A DNA stretch of 64,000 nucleotides, taken from assembly GCF_002850255.1 (NCBI RefSeq), contig NZ_CP022522.1, positions 996,097 through 1,060,096 on the forward strand. Direction: 5' to 3'. Source of the stretch: Pseudoalteromonas sp. NC201 (GTDB taxonomy: Bacteria > Pseudomonadota > Gammaproteobacteria > Enterobacterales > Alteromonadaceae). Positions 18,290 through 27,675 of this stretch are shown piece after piece (position 1 is the stretch's first letter; each line of letters starts with the position of its first letter). The notes below the pieces were generated by a model. That model did no database searches. It saw only the letters and a list, made by a program, of their open reading frames with translations, and was not told where the DNA came from. Position numbers and translations under genes: made by a program.

Positions 18290-19867
18290 CTACAAAAAGT
18301 TGCGTTCAAATCGCTTAAGCACTATGGACTTTGCCTTTGCGGCGGTGAGTATCAGCAAAATAAAAGCGACAATAAACCAGATGGGGCGATTACCATGCTC
18401 TGCATACCAGCTCACTCCACTAATTAGTTTTACATCACTTTTCAGTATATTGGCTTCGAATTGTGGAATGGCATGCTGAACTTTGCTAAGTGGATCGTAA
18501 ACACCAGTGATACCATTATTCGTTACTCGAATTAATGGGCGCTGTAATTCTAAGGCACGCATGCGAGCGATCTGCATATGCTGATGCGGGCCGTGGGAAT
18601 CTCCAAACCAAGCGTCGTTGCTCACAGTAAAAAGAATATCTGACTCAGATGTAAAGTTACCTCTGACAAGCTCGCTAAACGCGATTTCGTAGCAAATAGC
18701 GGGTAACACATGCAAACCGTTTGCAAGTAGGTTTGGTTGTACCGCATCACCTCGAGTAAATGACGACATCGCTAAGTTAAAAAGAGGGGCTATAGGACGC
18801 AATAGGTCTTCGAACGGTACAAACTCACCAATAGGTAACAATTGGTGCTTCTGGTAGCGGTTTTTGTGCAGGTAGTGATATTGCCCTTCGCTGTCTTCTT
18901 TTTCCTTTTTACCAAGGGTGATCAGCGTGTTGTACGCAGTTCTGGTATCAAACTGATAATCGGGAATGCCCGTTATCAGCGCCGTGCCATTAAACGCGGC
19001 GGCTTTGTCCAGCCCTTCTAAAAATGGGTAGGCGATATCTTCAAATTCAGGAATAGCCGCTTCTGGCCACACCACTAAATCAACGCCTTGCCAGTTAGGT
19101 CTAGTCATATCTCGATATTTAGACATGGTAGGCCAAAATTGCTCAGGCTCCCAGCGCAGGCTCTGCTTGATATTACCTTGTACAAGTAAGGTGGTGATTT
19201 CATCTCCCGAGTATTTTAGTGGGCCTTGAATGATTGGCACACTGTATAAACCGGCAATGCCAGCAAAGCAGACTATGGTGAGATAAATCGCACGTTGTTT
19301 AAGTAGATAGTAAAGGCTTGTTGTCGCTAGAATAACTAGCAATGTTAAGCCAAATTCACCGATCCAAGGGGCTAAACTGCTCAGAGGCGAGTCAGTTAAT
19401 GTGTAACCGAAGCTAAGCCAAGGGAAGCCCGTGAGCATATGGCCTCGTAGCCACTCGGTAATGGCAAACCCCGCAACAAGTGCCAGCACCCGTTGCCAAG
19501 GTGTGCGAGTAAAGTAGCTGGCAAAAGCAAATGCCAATGTCGGGTAGATGGCAAGATAAGCACATAGTAATGCCATCAACAGCACTGAGACAGGTAAGGG
19601 TAAACCACCAAATTCAGCGATAGAGACATGCACCCAGCTTATGCCAAGGGCAAACCAGCCAAAGCCAAATAAAAAGCCATATTTAGCCGCGAGCTTTGGA
19701 CTGGGTTTATCGGTAAGCCAAGTCGCTATAATCAAGCTGACAAACGCGATGGGCCAAAAACCAAAAGGGGAATAAGCAAAAGTAAGTGCACAGCCAGAAA
19801 TGAGTGTCAGCCATGCAAACTTATCTTTTGCGAGGTTACTCAGGTTAGATACTAGAGTCTTCAACAT
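18290..19867 (-). CDS. lnt: Lnt, apolipoprotein N-acyltransferase
   Basis: Inner-membrane enzyme that adds the third acyl chain to the N-terminal Cys of lipoproteins, needed for Lol sorting. About six to eight N-terminal helices are followed by a periplasmic nitrilase-type domain with the Glu-Lys-Cys triad in VVWPEAAIP, KNRYQKHQLLPIGEF and PAICYEIAF. I place the start at the ATG at 19867 (525 residues). A GTG at 19885 would add six residues and enlarge the overlap with corC from 23 to 41 bp; neither has a strong ribosome site. It is the last gene of the miaB-ybeZ-ybeY-corC-lnt operon. Confidence 0.96.
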   Translation of the reverse strand: MLKTLVSNLSNLAKDKFAWLTLISGCALTFAYSPFGFWPIAFVSLIIATWLTDKPSPKLAAKYGFLFGFGWFALGISWVHVSIAEFGGLPLPVSVLLMALLCAYLAIYPTLAFAFASYFTRTPWQRVLALVAGFAITEWLRGHMLTGFPWLSFGYTLTDSPLSSLAPWIGEFGLTLLVILATTSLYYLLKQRAIYLTIVCFAGIAGLYSVPIIQGPLKYSGDEITTLLVQGNIKQSLRWEPEQFWPTMSKYRDMTRPNWQGVDLVVWPEAAIPEFEDIAYPFLEGLDKAAAFNGTALITGIPDYQFDTRTAYNTLITLGKKEKEDSEGQYHYLHKNRYQKHQLLPIGEFVPFEDLLRPIAPLFNLAMSSFTRGDAVQPNLLANGLHVLPAICYEIAFSELVRGNFTSESDILFTVSNDAWFGDSHGPHQHMQIARMRALELQRPLIRVTNNGITGVYDPLSKVQHAIPQFEANILKSDVKLISGVSWYAEHGNRPIWFIVAFILLILTAAKAKSIVLKRFERNFL

Positions 19868-20723
19868 GTTCAGATTTAGGTACACTTACTTGAATTTGTA
19901 AGATCCTCCGGTTATCGGAGTTAGTTACCTTAAACTGAAGGGGATCTATGTCTATGGTTTCACCACGGCTTGGCATATGGCCAAATGCATGAAGAATAAT
20001 ACCGCCAATGGTATCGGCTTCTTGGGTGTCGTAGTTGGTTTTGAAAAATTCGTTAAATTCATCCAAGGGCGTGAGTGCTTGCACGGTATAAACATGTTTA
20101 GACAGCTGACGAATATCTTGTTGTTCTTCGTCGTCATCATGTTCATCTTCGATTTCACCAACAATGGTTTCGAGAATATCTTCGATAGTAACCAGTCCAG
20201 ATACACCGCCGTATTCATCAATCACGATAGCCATATGGTAACGTTTTTGACGGAATTCGTTGAGCAGGGTATCGACACGCTTACTTTCAGGCACGACCAC
20301 AGCGGGACGAAGATATTCGCGGATACTTGGCAAATCGCGCTCTTCGCGCAAAATCAAAGGTAAGAGATCTTTGGCAAGTAAGATGCCTTCTACGTGGTCT
20401 TTGTCTTCACAAATCACAGGAAAACGCGAGTGTGAAGATTCTACCATCATAGGGAGTTGAGCACTGAGCGGCTCATCTACATCAAGTGTAATCATTTGCG
20501 AACGTGGGATCATGATGTCACGTACTTTCAGCTCTGAAACGCTGAGTACACCTTCCATCATGTCTTTGGTTTCTGGGTCAATCAGCTGGCGCTCTTGCGC
20601 ATCAGCGATGACTTCAGCCAATTCTTCTTTATTTTGGGGTTCCCCTTGCAGCATCTGTGTGATGCGTCCCAGCCAGGTCTTGCTAGAAGAACCCTGACTA
20701 CTTTGCGAGTTATCGTCGCTCAT
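19845..20723 (-). CDS. corC: CorC/YbeX, CBS-domain protein of the HlyC/CorC family
   Basis: 292-residue cytoplasmic protein with an N-terminal helical part, two CBS domains (about 65-185: VRDIMIPRSQMITLD; VDTLLNEFRQKRYHMAIVID; GGVSGLVTIEDILE), an acidic linker (EDEHDDDEEQQD) and a C-terminal CorC/HlyC domain (about 205-285, DTIGGIILHAFGHMP). The family is linked to Mg2+/Co2+ efflux and, through its operon, to ribosome maintenance. It overlaps the lnt start and follows ybeY by 22 bp. Confidence 0.95.
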   Translation of the reverse strand: MSDDNSQSSQGSSSKTWLGRITQMLQGEPQNKEELAEVIADAQERQLIDPETKDMMEGVLSVSELKVRDIMIPRSQMITLDVDEPLSAQLPMMVESSHSRFPVICEDKDHVEGILLAKDLLPLILREERDLPSIREYLRPAVVVPESKRVDTLLNEFRQKRYHMAIVIDEYGGVSGLVTIEDILETIVGEIEDEHDDDEEQQDIRQLSKHVYTVQALTPLDEFNEFFKTNYDTQEADTIGGIILHAFGHMPSRGETIDIDPLQFKVTNSDNRRILQIQVSVPKSEHVEDSSI

Positions 20724-20745
20724 TAGTTGTGTCTGCTCCGTTAAT

Positions 20746-21204
20746 TTAACAATCGTCTCTGTAAGGATCTGCGATATTCAAAGAAGCGAGAATTTGCTTC
20801 TCTATTGTTTCCATTTCTACCGCGTCTTGTTCATTTATATGGTCAAATCCAAGTAAATGCAAGCAACCATGGATAACCATATGGGCGAAGTGGTCATGAA
20901 AGGTCTTTTCTTGCTCTATGGATTCTTGGTATACCACTTGGGGACAGATAATTAAATCACCAATAAGTGGTAACTCAATTCCCGGTGGCGCATCAAATGG
21001 GAAAGACAACACGTTGGTTGGCTTGTCTTTGCCCCTGTACTGGCTATTGAGCTCTTGGCTTTCGTGCTCGTCAGCGATGCGAATCGTTAATTCCGCTTCT
21101 TCGCGAAATTGCGTTAATGCATGTTCTGCCCATAATTGAAATTGTGCTTCGGATGGTAAGTTTTCAAACTCACAAACCAATTGCAAATCTAGCATTAAGT
21201 CCAT
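20746..21204 (-). CDS. ybeY: YbeY, endoribonuclease for 16S rRNA maturation
   Basis: 152-residue single-strand-specific metallo-endoribonuclease acting in 16S rRNA 3' processing and ribosome quality control. The zinc motif [11 protein letters not shown] (residues about 114-124, three histidines) and the upstream [10 protein letters not shown] strand are the family hallmarks. It lies three bases downstream of the PhoH-like gene, in the conserved operon. Confidence 0.97.
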   Translation of the reverse strand: MDLMLDLQLVCEFENLPSEAQFQLWAEHALTQFREEAELTIRIADEHESQELNSQYRGKDKPTNVLSFPFDAPPGIELPLIGDLIICPQVVYQESIEQEKTFHDHFAHMVIHGCLHLLGFDHINEQDAVEMETIEKQILASLNIADPYRDDC

Positions 21205-21207
21205 GGT

Positions 21208-22242
21208 TTATTCCTCAGAAGGTTGCTGTTTCGCTTGATGCTTTTCAGCTTTAGCGAGACGCTCTTGTTCTTCTTTCTTCTCGTATGCTTCGACGATACG
21301 AGCAACCACAGGGTGTCTAACTACATCGTGAGATTTAAAGAAGTTAAATGAAATCTCTTCTACATCATTGAGCACTTCTATCGCATGACGAAGTCCAGAG
21401 CGCACACCACGAGGTAAATCGATTTGGGTGATATCACCGGTGATCACCGCTTTTGAATTAAAGCCAATCCGGGTAAGAAACATCTTCATTTGTTCAGTCG
21501 TGGTATTTTGGCTCTCGTCCAAGATAATAAACGCGTCATTGAGTGTTCGACCACGCATATACGCCAAAGGTGCAACTTCGATGACATTTTTTTCGATTAA
21601 GCGCTCAACTTTTTCAAAACCAAGCATCTCGAATAGGGCGTCATAAAGAGGGCGAAGGTAAGGGTCGATTTTTTGTGTTAAATCACCCGGTAAGAAGCCC
21701 AGCTTTTCACCAGCTTCAACTGCTGGACGAGTGAGGAGGATGCGACGTATTTCTTGACGTTCTAGCGCGTCAACCGCTGCCGCAACAGCAAGATAGGTTT
21801 TACCAGTACCTGCAGGACCAACACCAAAGGTAATATCGTGAGTTAAGATATTAGCGACATATTGGCTCTGATTTGGGTTACGAGGCTTAACCACACCGCG
21901 ACGAGTCTTAATATAGACTTCTTTGTCCCATACGGTTGGGGCGTCTTGTTCGAGTACGTTCGCTTCTGTGATGGCCAGATGAACCTGATCCGGTTCGATT
22001 TCTGTCATTTTTCCTTTCACAGGCTGAGTATCAACATATAGAGACTTTAGAATATCCACAGCTGCTTTTGCCGTTACCGCTTGTCCGGTCACTTTAAACC
22101 AATTGTCACGGTGTGCGATTTCAACTCCAAGGCGACGTTCTATTTGTTTTAGATTTTCGTCGAACGGACCACAAAGTGAAGAAAGGCGGTGATTATCTGC
22201 GGGTTCTAAGTAAATTTCTATATTCTTTATCTGATTACTCAA
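21208..22242 (-). CDS. ybeZ: YbeZ, PhoH-like ATPase
   Basis: 344-residue P-loop protein of the PhoH family, partner of YbeY in RNA metabolism. An N-terminal KH-like segment (about 10-75) precedes Walker A GPAGTGKT (142-149) and Walker B AFIILDES; VITGDITQIDLPRG is the typical sensor stretch. The C-terminus is charged (KAEKHQAKQQPSEE). It is encoded 54 bp after miaB and three bases before ybeY. Confidence 0.95.
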   Translation of the reverse strand: MSNQIKNIEIYLEPADNHRLSSLCGPFDENLKQIERRLGVEIAHRDNWFKVTGQAVTAKAAVDILKSLYVDTQPVKGKMTEIEPDQVHLAITEANVLEQDAPTVWDKEVYIKTRRGVVKPRNPNQSQYVANILTHDITFGVGPAGTGKTYLAVAAAVDALERQEIRRILLTRPAVEAGEKLGFLPGDLTQKIDPYLRPLYDALFEMLGFEKVERLIEKNVIEVAPLAYMRGRTLNDAFIILDESQNTTTEQMKMFLTRIGFNSKAVITGDITQIDLPRGVRSGLRHAIEVLNDVEEISFNFFKSHDVVRHPVVARIVEAYEKKEEQERLAKAEKHQAKQQPSEE

Positions 22243-22296
22243 AATGTCTTCCTATAAAAATGACGCTAGCCGAAGCTAGCGCACAATTTAAAAATG

Positions 22297-23730
22297 CTAG
22301 GGGGTAAAAGTACCAACACCTAATTCATTAATTTCAGGTTCTTGTGGTGCTTTATTTAGGATATCCGACGGTTTTACGTCACGACGTAAATCCATTTCTG
22401 CTTCAGTACGGATAAGCTCACCACGTAACGAGTTCGGTAACGCCTCAGTAATACGTACATCGACGAATTGGCCGATCACTGAGTGTGGACCTTCGAAGTT
22501 TACTACGCGGTTATTTTCGGTTCTACCACGCAGTTCCATTGGGTTTTTCTTCGATGGGCCTTCAACCAAAATACGCTGCTCGGTATCGTGCATCTTGCGG
22601 CTGATATCCTGCGCCATTTGGTTGATACGGTTCTGTAGAAGATACAGACGTTCTTTCTTTTCTGATTCTGCAACATCGTCAGGTAAGTCGGCTGCTGGTG
22701 TGCCAGGTCGCGCCGAGTAGATGAAACTAAAGCTCATATCAAAGCCGATATCATTAATCAGGTTCATCGTCGCTTCAAAGTCTGCGTTTGATTCGCCTGG
22801 GAAACCAATGATGAAATCTGAAGACATGCTTAGGTTCGGACGGATCTTACGTAGCTTGCGGATCGTTGACTTGTACTCAAGCGCAGTATGACCGCGTTTC
22901 ATGAGGTTTAGAATACGGTCTGAACCACTTTGTACCGGTAGGTGTAAATGGTCAACAAGCTCTGGCACATCTGCATAGGCTTCAATGATATCTGGTGTAA
23001 ATTCAACCGGGTGAGATGTTGTATAACGAATACGGTCAATACCGTCAATTGCTGCAACGTAGCGAATTAAGTCAGAGAAGTAACAAATTTCACCATCGTG
23101 CATTTCACCACGGTAAGCATTTACGTTCTGACCGAGTAAGTTCACTTCACGCACACCTTGCTCAGCAAGCTGAGCAACTTCAAGGATCACATCATCTAAA
23201 GGACGGCTTACTTCTTCGCCACGCGTGTATGGTACAACACAGAACGTACAGTACTTAGAGCAACCTTCCATAATTGAAACAAATGCACTCGGGCCTTCAG
23301 CCTTTGGCTCAGGGAGGCGGTCAAATTTTTCAATTTCAGGGAATGAAATATCAACGACAGCACCTTCTTTGCTTTGCACCTGCTTGATCATCTCTGGTAG
23401 GCGGTGCAATGTTTGTGGGCCAAACACGATATCAACAAATGGAGCGCGCTGACGAATGGTGTCGCCTTCTTGTGATGCTACGCAGCCACCAACACCGATA
23501 ACAAGATCAGGGTTTGTGTCTTTTAGTAGTTTCCAACGACCAAGTTGGTGGAATACTTTTTCCTGTGCCTTCTCACGAATCGAGCAAGTATTGAGTAGGA
23601 TCACATCAGCTTGCTCAGCTTCTTCTGTAAGCTGATAGCCATTTGTTGAATCCAAAAGATCCGCCATTTTCTGGGAGTCATACTCGTTCATCTGACAACC
23701 CCAGGTTTTAATATGCAGTTTTTTACTCAT
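22297..23730 (-). CDS. miaB: MiaB, tRNA-2-methylthio-N6-isopentenyladenosine synthase
   Basis: 477-residue radical-SAM methylthiotransferase that adds ms2 to i6A37 of tRNAs reading UNN codons. The N-terminal UPF0004 domain carries C12, C49 and C83 for the auxiliary 4Fe-4S cluster. The radical-SAM triad is C157, C161 and C164 in [18 protein letters not shown], and a C-terminal TRAM domain ends near residue 440. First gene of the operon with ybeZ, ybeY, corC and lnt, divergent from ubiF across 230 bp that contain no feature I could identify. Confidence 0.98.
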   Translation of the reverse strand: MSKKLHIKTWGCQMNEYDSQKMADLLDSTNGYQLTEEAEQADVILLNTCSIREKAQEKVFHQLGRWKLLKDTNPDLVIGVGGCVASQEGDTIRQRAPFVDIVFGPQTLHRLPEMIKQVQSKEGAVVDISFPEIEKFDRLPEPKAEGPSAFVSIMEGCSKYCTFCVVPYTRGEEVSRPLDDVILEVAQLAEQGVREVNLLGQNVNAYRGEMHDGEICYFSDLIRYVAAIDGIDRIRYTTSHPVEFTPDIIEAYADVPELVDHLHLPVQSGSDRILNLMKRGHTALEYKSTIRKLRKIRPNLSMSSDFIIGFPGESNADFEATMNLINDIGFDMSFSFIYSARPGTPAADLPDDVAESEKKERLYLLQNRINQMAQDISRKMHDTEQRILVEGPSKKNPMELRGRTENNRVVNFEGPHSVIGQFVDVRITEALPNSLRGELIRTEAEMDLRRDVKPSDILNKAPQEPEINELGVGTFTP

Positions 23731-23960
23731 TTAAATATTGCCTCGTTTACAACTCGGTGTTTAGCACTACGCGTTTCTCGTGCAGGCGATGCTGAATTGA
23801 TATCATTATGCCTAAAGGACGCGTATTTTATATGACCTATCTTGTCTAGCCAAGTATAGATTTTAACTTTCAAAATGTGGATCAATACAGAGTGTTTTAA
23901 GCAAACATCTGTTTTTATATGCGTTACAATGCGCAAAGACTCAATTAAGTGGAATATGGC

Positions 23961-25127
23961 ATGAAAAACAAGGCTCTGATAGTCGGTGGTGGCATGGTTG
24001 GTGCAGCGTGTGCTGTTAAGCTAGCGAAGCAAGGTGTTGACGTAACCATTATTGAACATTCTCCCATCTCACCTGATGCAATACTCGCAAGTGATAAGGT
24101 AGATATTCGCGTTTCTGCTATCAATCGCTTTTCCGAGCAGTTACTAGATGAGCTTGGTGCTATGCCTGTGTTAAGAAGCACCAGAGCCGCGGTTTACAAG
24201 CAGCTAGAAGCCTATGAGGATAAGCCAGGGCAATTGATATTTGATTGTGAAGCGCTAAACGCCTCGCACTTAGGCCACTTAATTGAGAATAACCTCATTC
24301 AAGCAGCATTGTGGCAACAGTTTGAGGAATTTGATATCAAAGTGGTTTCACCAGAGGGGATCCCAAAGCGCATTGTTCATAATGAGGATTCCGTGACGAT
24401 TGAGTATCAAGCAGCATCCTTTACCACCGATTTGTTAATTGCAGCTGATGGTGGCCGTTCTATCGTCAGACAAATGAGTGGCATAGGCGTGACGGGGTGG
24501 CAATATGAGCAACATTGTATGGGGCTGCTGATTAAACTCGACGCGCCGCAGCAAGAAAAAACATGGCAGCAATTTAAGCCATCAGGTCCCATTGCCTTTT
24601 TACCTATGCAGTATCCGTATGCCAATCTGATTTGGTATGACAACGGCAATAAACTCAATTTACTTAAGCAACTAGATAAGCAGGCGCTAAAACAAGAAGT
24701 AAAAGCTGCATTTTTTGAGCTACCCGGTGACTTTGAGATTGAAGAAGTGGCGGTTTTTCCTTTAGCAAGGCAACATGCTAACCAATACGTGAGCGAACGA
24801 GTGGTATTAGTAGGAGATGCAGCTCATACCATTAATCCGTTAGCAGGGCAGGGAGTAAATCTTGGCTTTAAAGACGTAGCGGCACTTGCCGAAGCGATTG
24901 AGGCAAAAGAAGATATTGGTGACAGCAGTGCACTACATCATTACGAGTCAAAGCGTAGGAAAGACAACCTTTTGATGATGAGTATGATGGATGCGTGTTA
25001 TTTTGGCTTTTCGAATCAAGTAACACCGTTAAAGTATTTGAGAAATTTGGCGCTGAATGTGGCGAATAAAGCAGGGCCGCTGAAAACAGAAGTGCTTAAG
25101 CACGCCATGGGAGGAGTTGGTTTTTAA
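23961..25127 (+). CDS. ubiF: UbiF-like flavin monooxygenase, ubiquinone C6 hydroxylase
   Basis: 388 residues from the ATG at 23961 (a GTG four codons upstream is in frame, but AAGTGGA sits well spaced for the ATG). It has the FAD dinucleotide fold VGGGMVGAACAVKLAKQG, the DG motif AADGGRSIVRQ and GDAAHTINPLAGQGVNLGFKD of the UbiH/COQ6 family. The specific assignment, hydroxylation of the demethoxy-quinol to demethylubiquinol, rests on the divergent miaB neighbour, as in E. coli. Two paralogues (ubiH, ubiI) lie at 60.9-63.3 kb, so substrate specificity is by context. Confidence 0.88.
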   Translation: MKNKALIVGGGMVGAACAVKLAKQGVDVTIIEHSPISPDAILASDKVDIRVSAINRFSEQLLDELGAMPVLRSTRAAVYKQLEAYEDKPGQLIFDCEALNASHLGHLIENNLIQAALWQQFEEFDIKVVSPEGIPKRIVHNEDSVTIEYQAASFTTDLLIAADGGRSIVRQMSGIGVTGWQYEQHCMGLLIKLDAPQQEKTWQQFKPSGPIAFLPMQYPYANLIWYDNGNKLNLLKQLDKQALKQEVKAAFFELPGDFEIEEVAVFPLARQHANQYVSERVVLVGDAAHTINPLAGQGVNLGFKDVAALAEAIEAKEDIGDSSALHHYESKRRKDNLLMMSMMDACYFGFSNQVTPLKYLRNLALNVANKAGPLKTEVLKHAMGGVGF

Positions 25128-25151
25128 TCTTTGTTCTCTACACTGAGCGTG

Positions 25152-25216
25152 TTACACCAATTTACTTAATTAAGTGATCTTTTTGAAGGGGCAAGTATTA
25201 AGATAAATTGGTATTA
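25152..25216. repeat. Small palindromic element with 13-bp imperfect terminal inverted repeats
   Basis: TTACACCAATTTA at 25152-25164 is mirrored by TAAATTGGTATTA at 25204-25216, with an inner palindrome CTTAATTAAG. The 65-bp structure sits between convergent genes. A similar half (ATTGGTATTAC) occurs near 38045 before sirB1, which suggests a dispersed short repeat. Confidence 0.5.
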
Positions 25217-25244
25217 CTGCACGCTTCATTATTTAGTGCCGAGA

Positions 25245-25814
25245 TCATCTCAGCAGTGTTAGCTTATCGACGACATACATCAAGGTATTAATATCAAATT
25301 TGCCATCTAGCCTTAATAACCAATCACTGTTGGGCTGCAAAATGTAAGCAGTTTGAACCCCTGAAGGTCTGATAGAAGAAAAAATATGTTTTGCTCCGTG
25401 AGTAGCGGTAAATACATTTGCTTCGTCTATAACGCCAAGCTCAGCACTGACTTTCTGCATGTCTTCACTCTGTATATCAAACGTACCATTGAAAGCTCGT
25501 GTCATAAACTCAAGAGGTGTTAAATCGTACTTGTTAGGTAGACCAGCAAGCGCGGTAGCGCCAGTTATCCAGCTTAACGTTAGTTCAGAAGAGTTGTCGC
25601 GAATCACAACTGAGTAGGTATCGTTAATAAAAGTTTTAAATGAAACTTTATTTGCCTGCTCCGAGGGCTGACAGTAGCTAAAATGCTTGAGTGCTATTTC
25701 TATGTGTGATGGAGAGCAAATTGAGCTAGCCCTTGCTTCTACAAAGCTAGGTATACTGAAAATGATTAATGAGAATAAAAGAAATAAAGACTTTAGCACT
25801 TTCTTTCCTAACAC
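25245..25814 (-). CDS. Hypothetical exported protein
   Basis: 189 residues with a signal peptide (about 1-28, hydrophobic LFLLFSLIIFSIPSFVEA). The mature part is soluble, with two cysteines close to its N-terminus (ICSPS and YCQPS) that could pair in the periplasm. I recognise no family. It stands alone between ubiF (convergent) and the tRNA cluster on the same strand. Confidence 0.65.
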   Translation of the reverse strand: MLGKKVLKSLFLLFSLIIFSIPSFVEARASSICSPSHIEIALKHFSYCQPSEQANKVSFKTFINDTYSVVIRDNSSELTLSWITGATALAGLPNKYDLTPLEFMTRAFNGTFDIQSEDMQKVSAELGVIDEANVFTATHGAKHIFSSIRPSGVQTAYILQPNSDWLLRLDGKFDINTLMYVVDKLTLLR

Positions 25815-25885
25815 GGAGAAAGTATAAAAGTAACATTAGTAAAATGAGCTTGGAATGAATAAAGAGAAAAGAAATTGTTACTAAA

Positions 25886-25970
<85 letters not shown>

Positions 25971-26011
25971 ACAGTAGAAATTTTATTTTTAGCTAACATC
26001 CCAAAAAGAGA

Positions 26012-26086
26012 TGGCTGGAGTACCAGGATTTGAACCTGGGAATGGCGGGATCAAAACCCGCTGCCTTACCGCTTGGCGATACTCCA
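26012..26086 (-). tRNA. tRNA-Gln (TTG)
   Basis: 75 nt including CCA. The anticodon stem GCGGG/CCCGC with loop TTTTGAT gives TTG. Identical to three other copies in the cluster. Confidence 0.97.
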
Positions 26087-26132
26087 GCAATAGAGGTAAG
26101 TTCAAATCTTATTTAGCCCAGATTTGAGTTAG

Positions 26133-26191
26133 GCTACCTTACCGCTTCCACTTCGTGTCGAGGCAATACCCAGCAGTAGAGGTAAGTTCAA
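26133..26191 (-). pseudogene. tRNA-Gln remnant with duplicated flank
   Basis: The segment repeats the 5' half of tRNA-Gln in degenerate form (TACCTTACCGCTT on the plus strand) and then the 19 bases that flank the intact gene at 26087-26105, with one change. It is a decayed partial duplication that cannot fold as a tRNA. Confidence 0.65.
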
Positions 26192-26217
26192 GCGTTTGAG
26201 TTCTACTTGAAAGAACA

Positions 26218-26302
<85 letters not shown>

Positions 26303-26311
26303 ATTTGTAAA

Positions 26312-26388
26312 TGGTGGCTATGCCCTGATTTGAACAGGGGACCCCATCATTATGAGTGATGTGCTCTAACCAGCTGAGCTACATAGCC
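26312..26388 (-). tRNA. tRNA-Met (CAT), elongator
   Basis: 77 nt including CCA. The anticodon stem CATCA/TGATG with loop CTCATAA gives CAT. The acceptor GGCTATG and overall sequence follow the elongator tRNA-Met pattern rather than initiator or Ile2. Confidence 0.94.
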
Positions 26389-26390
26389 AT

Positions 26391-26465
26391 TGGCTGGAGT
26401 ACCAGGATTTGAACCTGGGAATGGCGGGATCAAAACCCGCTGCCTTACCGCTTGGCGATACTCCA
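26391..26465 (-). tRNA. tRNA-Gln (TTG)
   Basis: Identical 75-nt copy of tRNA-Gln(TTG) with encoded CCA, only two bases from tRNA-Met. Confidence 0.97.
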
Positions 26466-26501
26466 ACGAAAATTCGATTGTTTTAGTTCCAATCGAGAAC
26501 A

Positions 26502-26586
<85 letters not shown>

Positions 26587-26605
26587 ATTTATTATCTAGA
26601 GTATA

Positions 26606-26650
26606 TTGGAACCTAAATCCAGCGTCTATTTCAAGACATCTGCCAATTCC
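26606..26650 (-). pseudogene. tRNA-Leu remnant 1 (anticodon arm and 5' half)
   Basis: Retains the anticodon stem-loop (TGGAACCTAAATCCAG on the plus strand) and part of the 5' half of tRNA-Leu(TAG), but the D-arm is interrupted by about 14 extra bases and the 3' half is missing. The same insertion is found in the two remnants at 27.1-27.2 kb. Confidence 0.7.
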
Positions 26651-26665
26651 AAAACTTTAGAAATG

Positions 26666-26740
26666 TGGCTGGAGTACCAGGATTTGAACCTGGGAATGGC
26701 GGGATCAAAACCCGCTGCCTTACCGCTTGGCGATACTCCA
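26666..26740 (-). tRNA. tRNA-Gln (TTG)
   Basis: Identical 75-nt copy of tRNA-Gln(TTG) with encoded CCA. Confidence 0.97.
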
Positions 26741-26779
26741 ACGAAGTAAAATCTTTTTGAGTTCTGATTTAAAAGAACA

Positions 26780-26864
<85 letters not shown>

Positions 26865-26892
26865 ACAGTGTAGCTAACATCTCAAAAAGAGA

Positions 26893-26967
26893 TGGCTGGA
26901 GTACCAGGATTTGAACCTGGGAATGGCGGGATCAAAACCCGCTGCCTTACCGCTTGGCGATACTCCA
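26893..26967 (-). tRNA. tRNA-Gln (TTG)
   Basis: Identical 75-nt copy of tRNA-Gln(TTG) with encoded CCA. Confidence 0.97.
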
Positions 26968-27003
26968 ACGAAAATTTGATTGTTTTAGTTCCAATCGAGA
27001 ACA

Positions 27004-27088
<85 letters not shown>

Positions 27089-27108
27089 ACATCTTTTGGC
27101 ATTAGTTA

Positions 27109-27164
27109 TTGGAACCTAAATCCAGCGTCTATATTAAGACAACTGCTAATTCCGCCACTTCCGC
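27109..27164 (-). pseudogene. tRNA-Leu remnant 2
   Basis: Anticodon arm plus 5' acceptor half of tRNA-Leu(TAG), with an insertion TATTAAGACAACTG in the D-arm region and no T-arm or 3' acceptor half. It repeats as remnant 3 about 76 bp away. Confidence 0.72.
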
Positions 27165-27184
27165 ACATCTTTTAGCGTTAGTTA

Positions 27185-27240
27185 TTGGAACCTAAATCCA
27201 GCGTCTATATTAAGACAACTGCCAATTCCATTACTTACGC
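27185..27240 (-). pseudogene. tRNA-Leu remnant 3
   Basis: Near-copy of remnant 2, including the D-arm insertion and about 20 bases of shared flank, with a further decayed acceptor half (ATTACTTACGC instead of GCCACTTCCGC on the plus strand). Confidence 0.72.
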
Positions 27241-27288
27241 ATATTTTTTGCGACAACAAATCGATGAGTTTTGGTAGTAGTTAAAGCA

Positions 27289-27365
27289 TGGTGGCTATGC
27301 CCTGATTTGAACAGGGGACCCCATCATTATGAGTGATGTGCTCTAACCAGCTGAGCTACATAGCC
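27289..27365 (-). tRNA. tRNA-Met (CAT), elongator, first gene of the cluster
   Basis: 77-nt copy identical to the other elongator tRNA-Met, nearest to the cluster promoter. Confidence 0.94.
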
Positions 27366-27402
27366 ATCTCTTTAACTTCTCATCATCGCTGATGCGGGGC
27401 GT

Positions 27403-27431
27403 ATTATGCGTATATGCCCCCAAGCCGTCAA
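27403..27431 (-). promoter_or_regulatory. Sigma70 promoter of the Met/Leu/Gln tRNA cluster
   Basis: On the minus strand -35 TTGACG (27426-27431) and -10 CATAAT (27403-27408) are separated by 17 bp, followed by the GC-rich discriminator ACGCCCCGC typical of stable-RNA promoters under stringent control. It lies about 35 bp before the first tRNA. Confidence 0.88.
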
Positions 27432-27626
27432 CACCTTTTTTGCAAAAAATCTGCTAACACAGTTTGTTTGCAGATAAATTAAGCGAAACGGCTTGTTTTT
27501 ATATCAAATCATGCGGGGCAATTGCAAATTTTTAACAAAACCTGTGAATTTTTATTCCTTTGAAGTCTATAACTTACTCTGAAGAACAAGGTACTTATTT
27601 GATTGAAAAGCAGAGTTGATAAAACT

Positions 27627-27650
27627 AAAAAGGAGCCGAAGCTCCTTTTA
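27627..27650 (-). terminator. Intrinsic terminator of ychF
   Basis: Stem AAAAGGAG/CTCCTTTT around a short loop, followed on the minus strand by TTTTTAGTTTT, 26 bp after the ychF stop codon. Confidence 0.88.
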
Positions 27651-27675
27651 TTGAAATAGCGTGTAGTAACTATAG

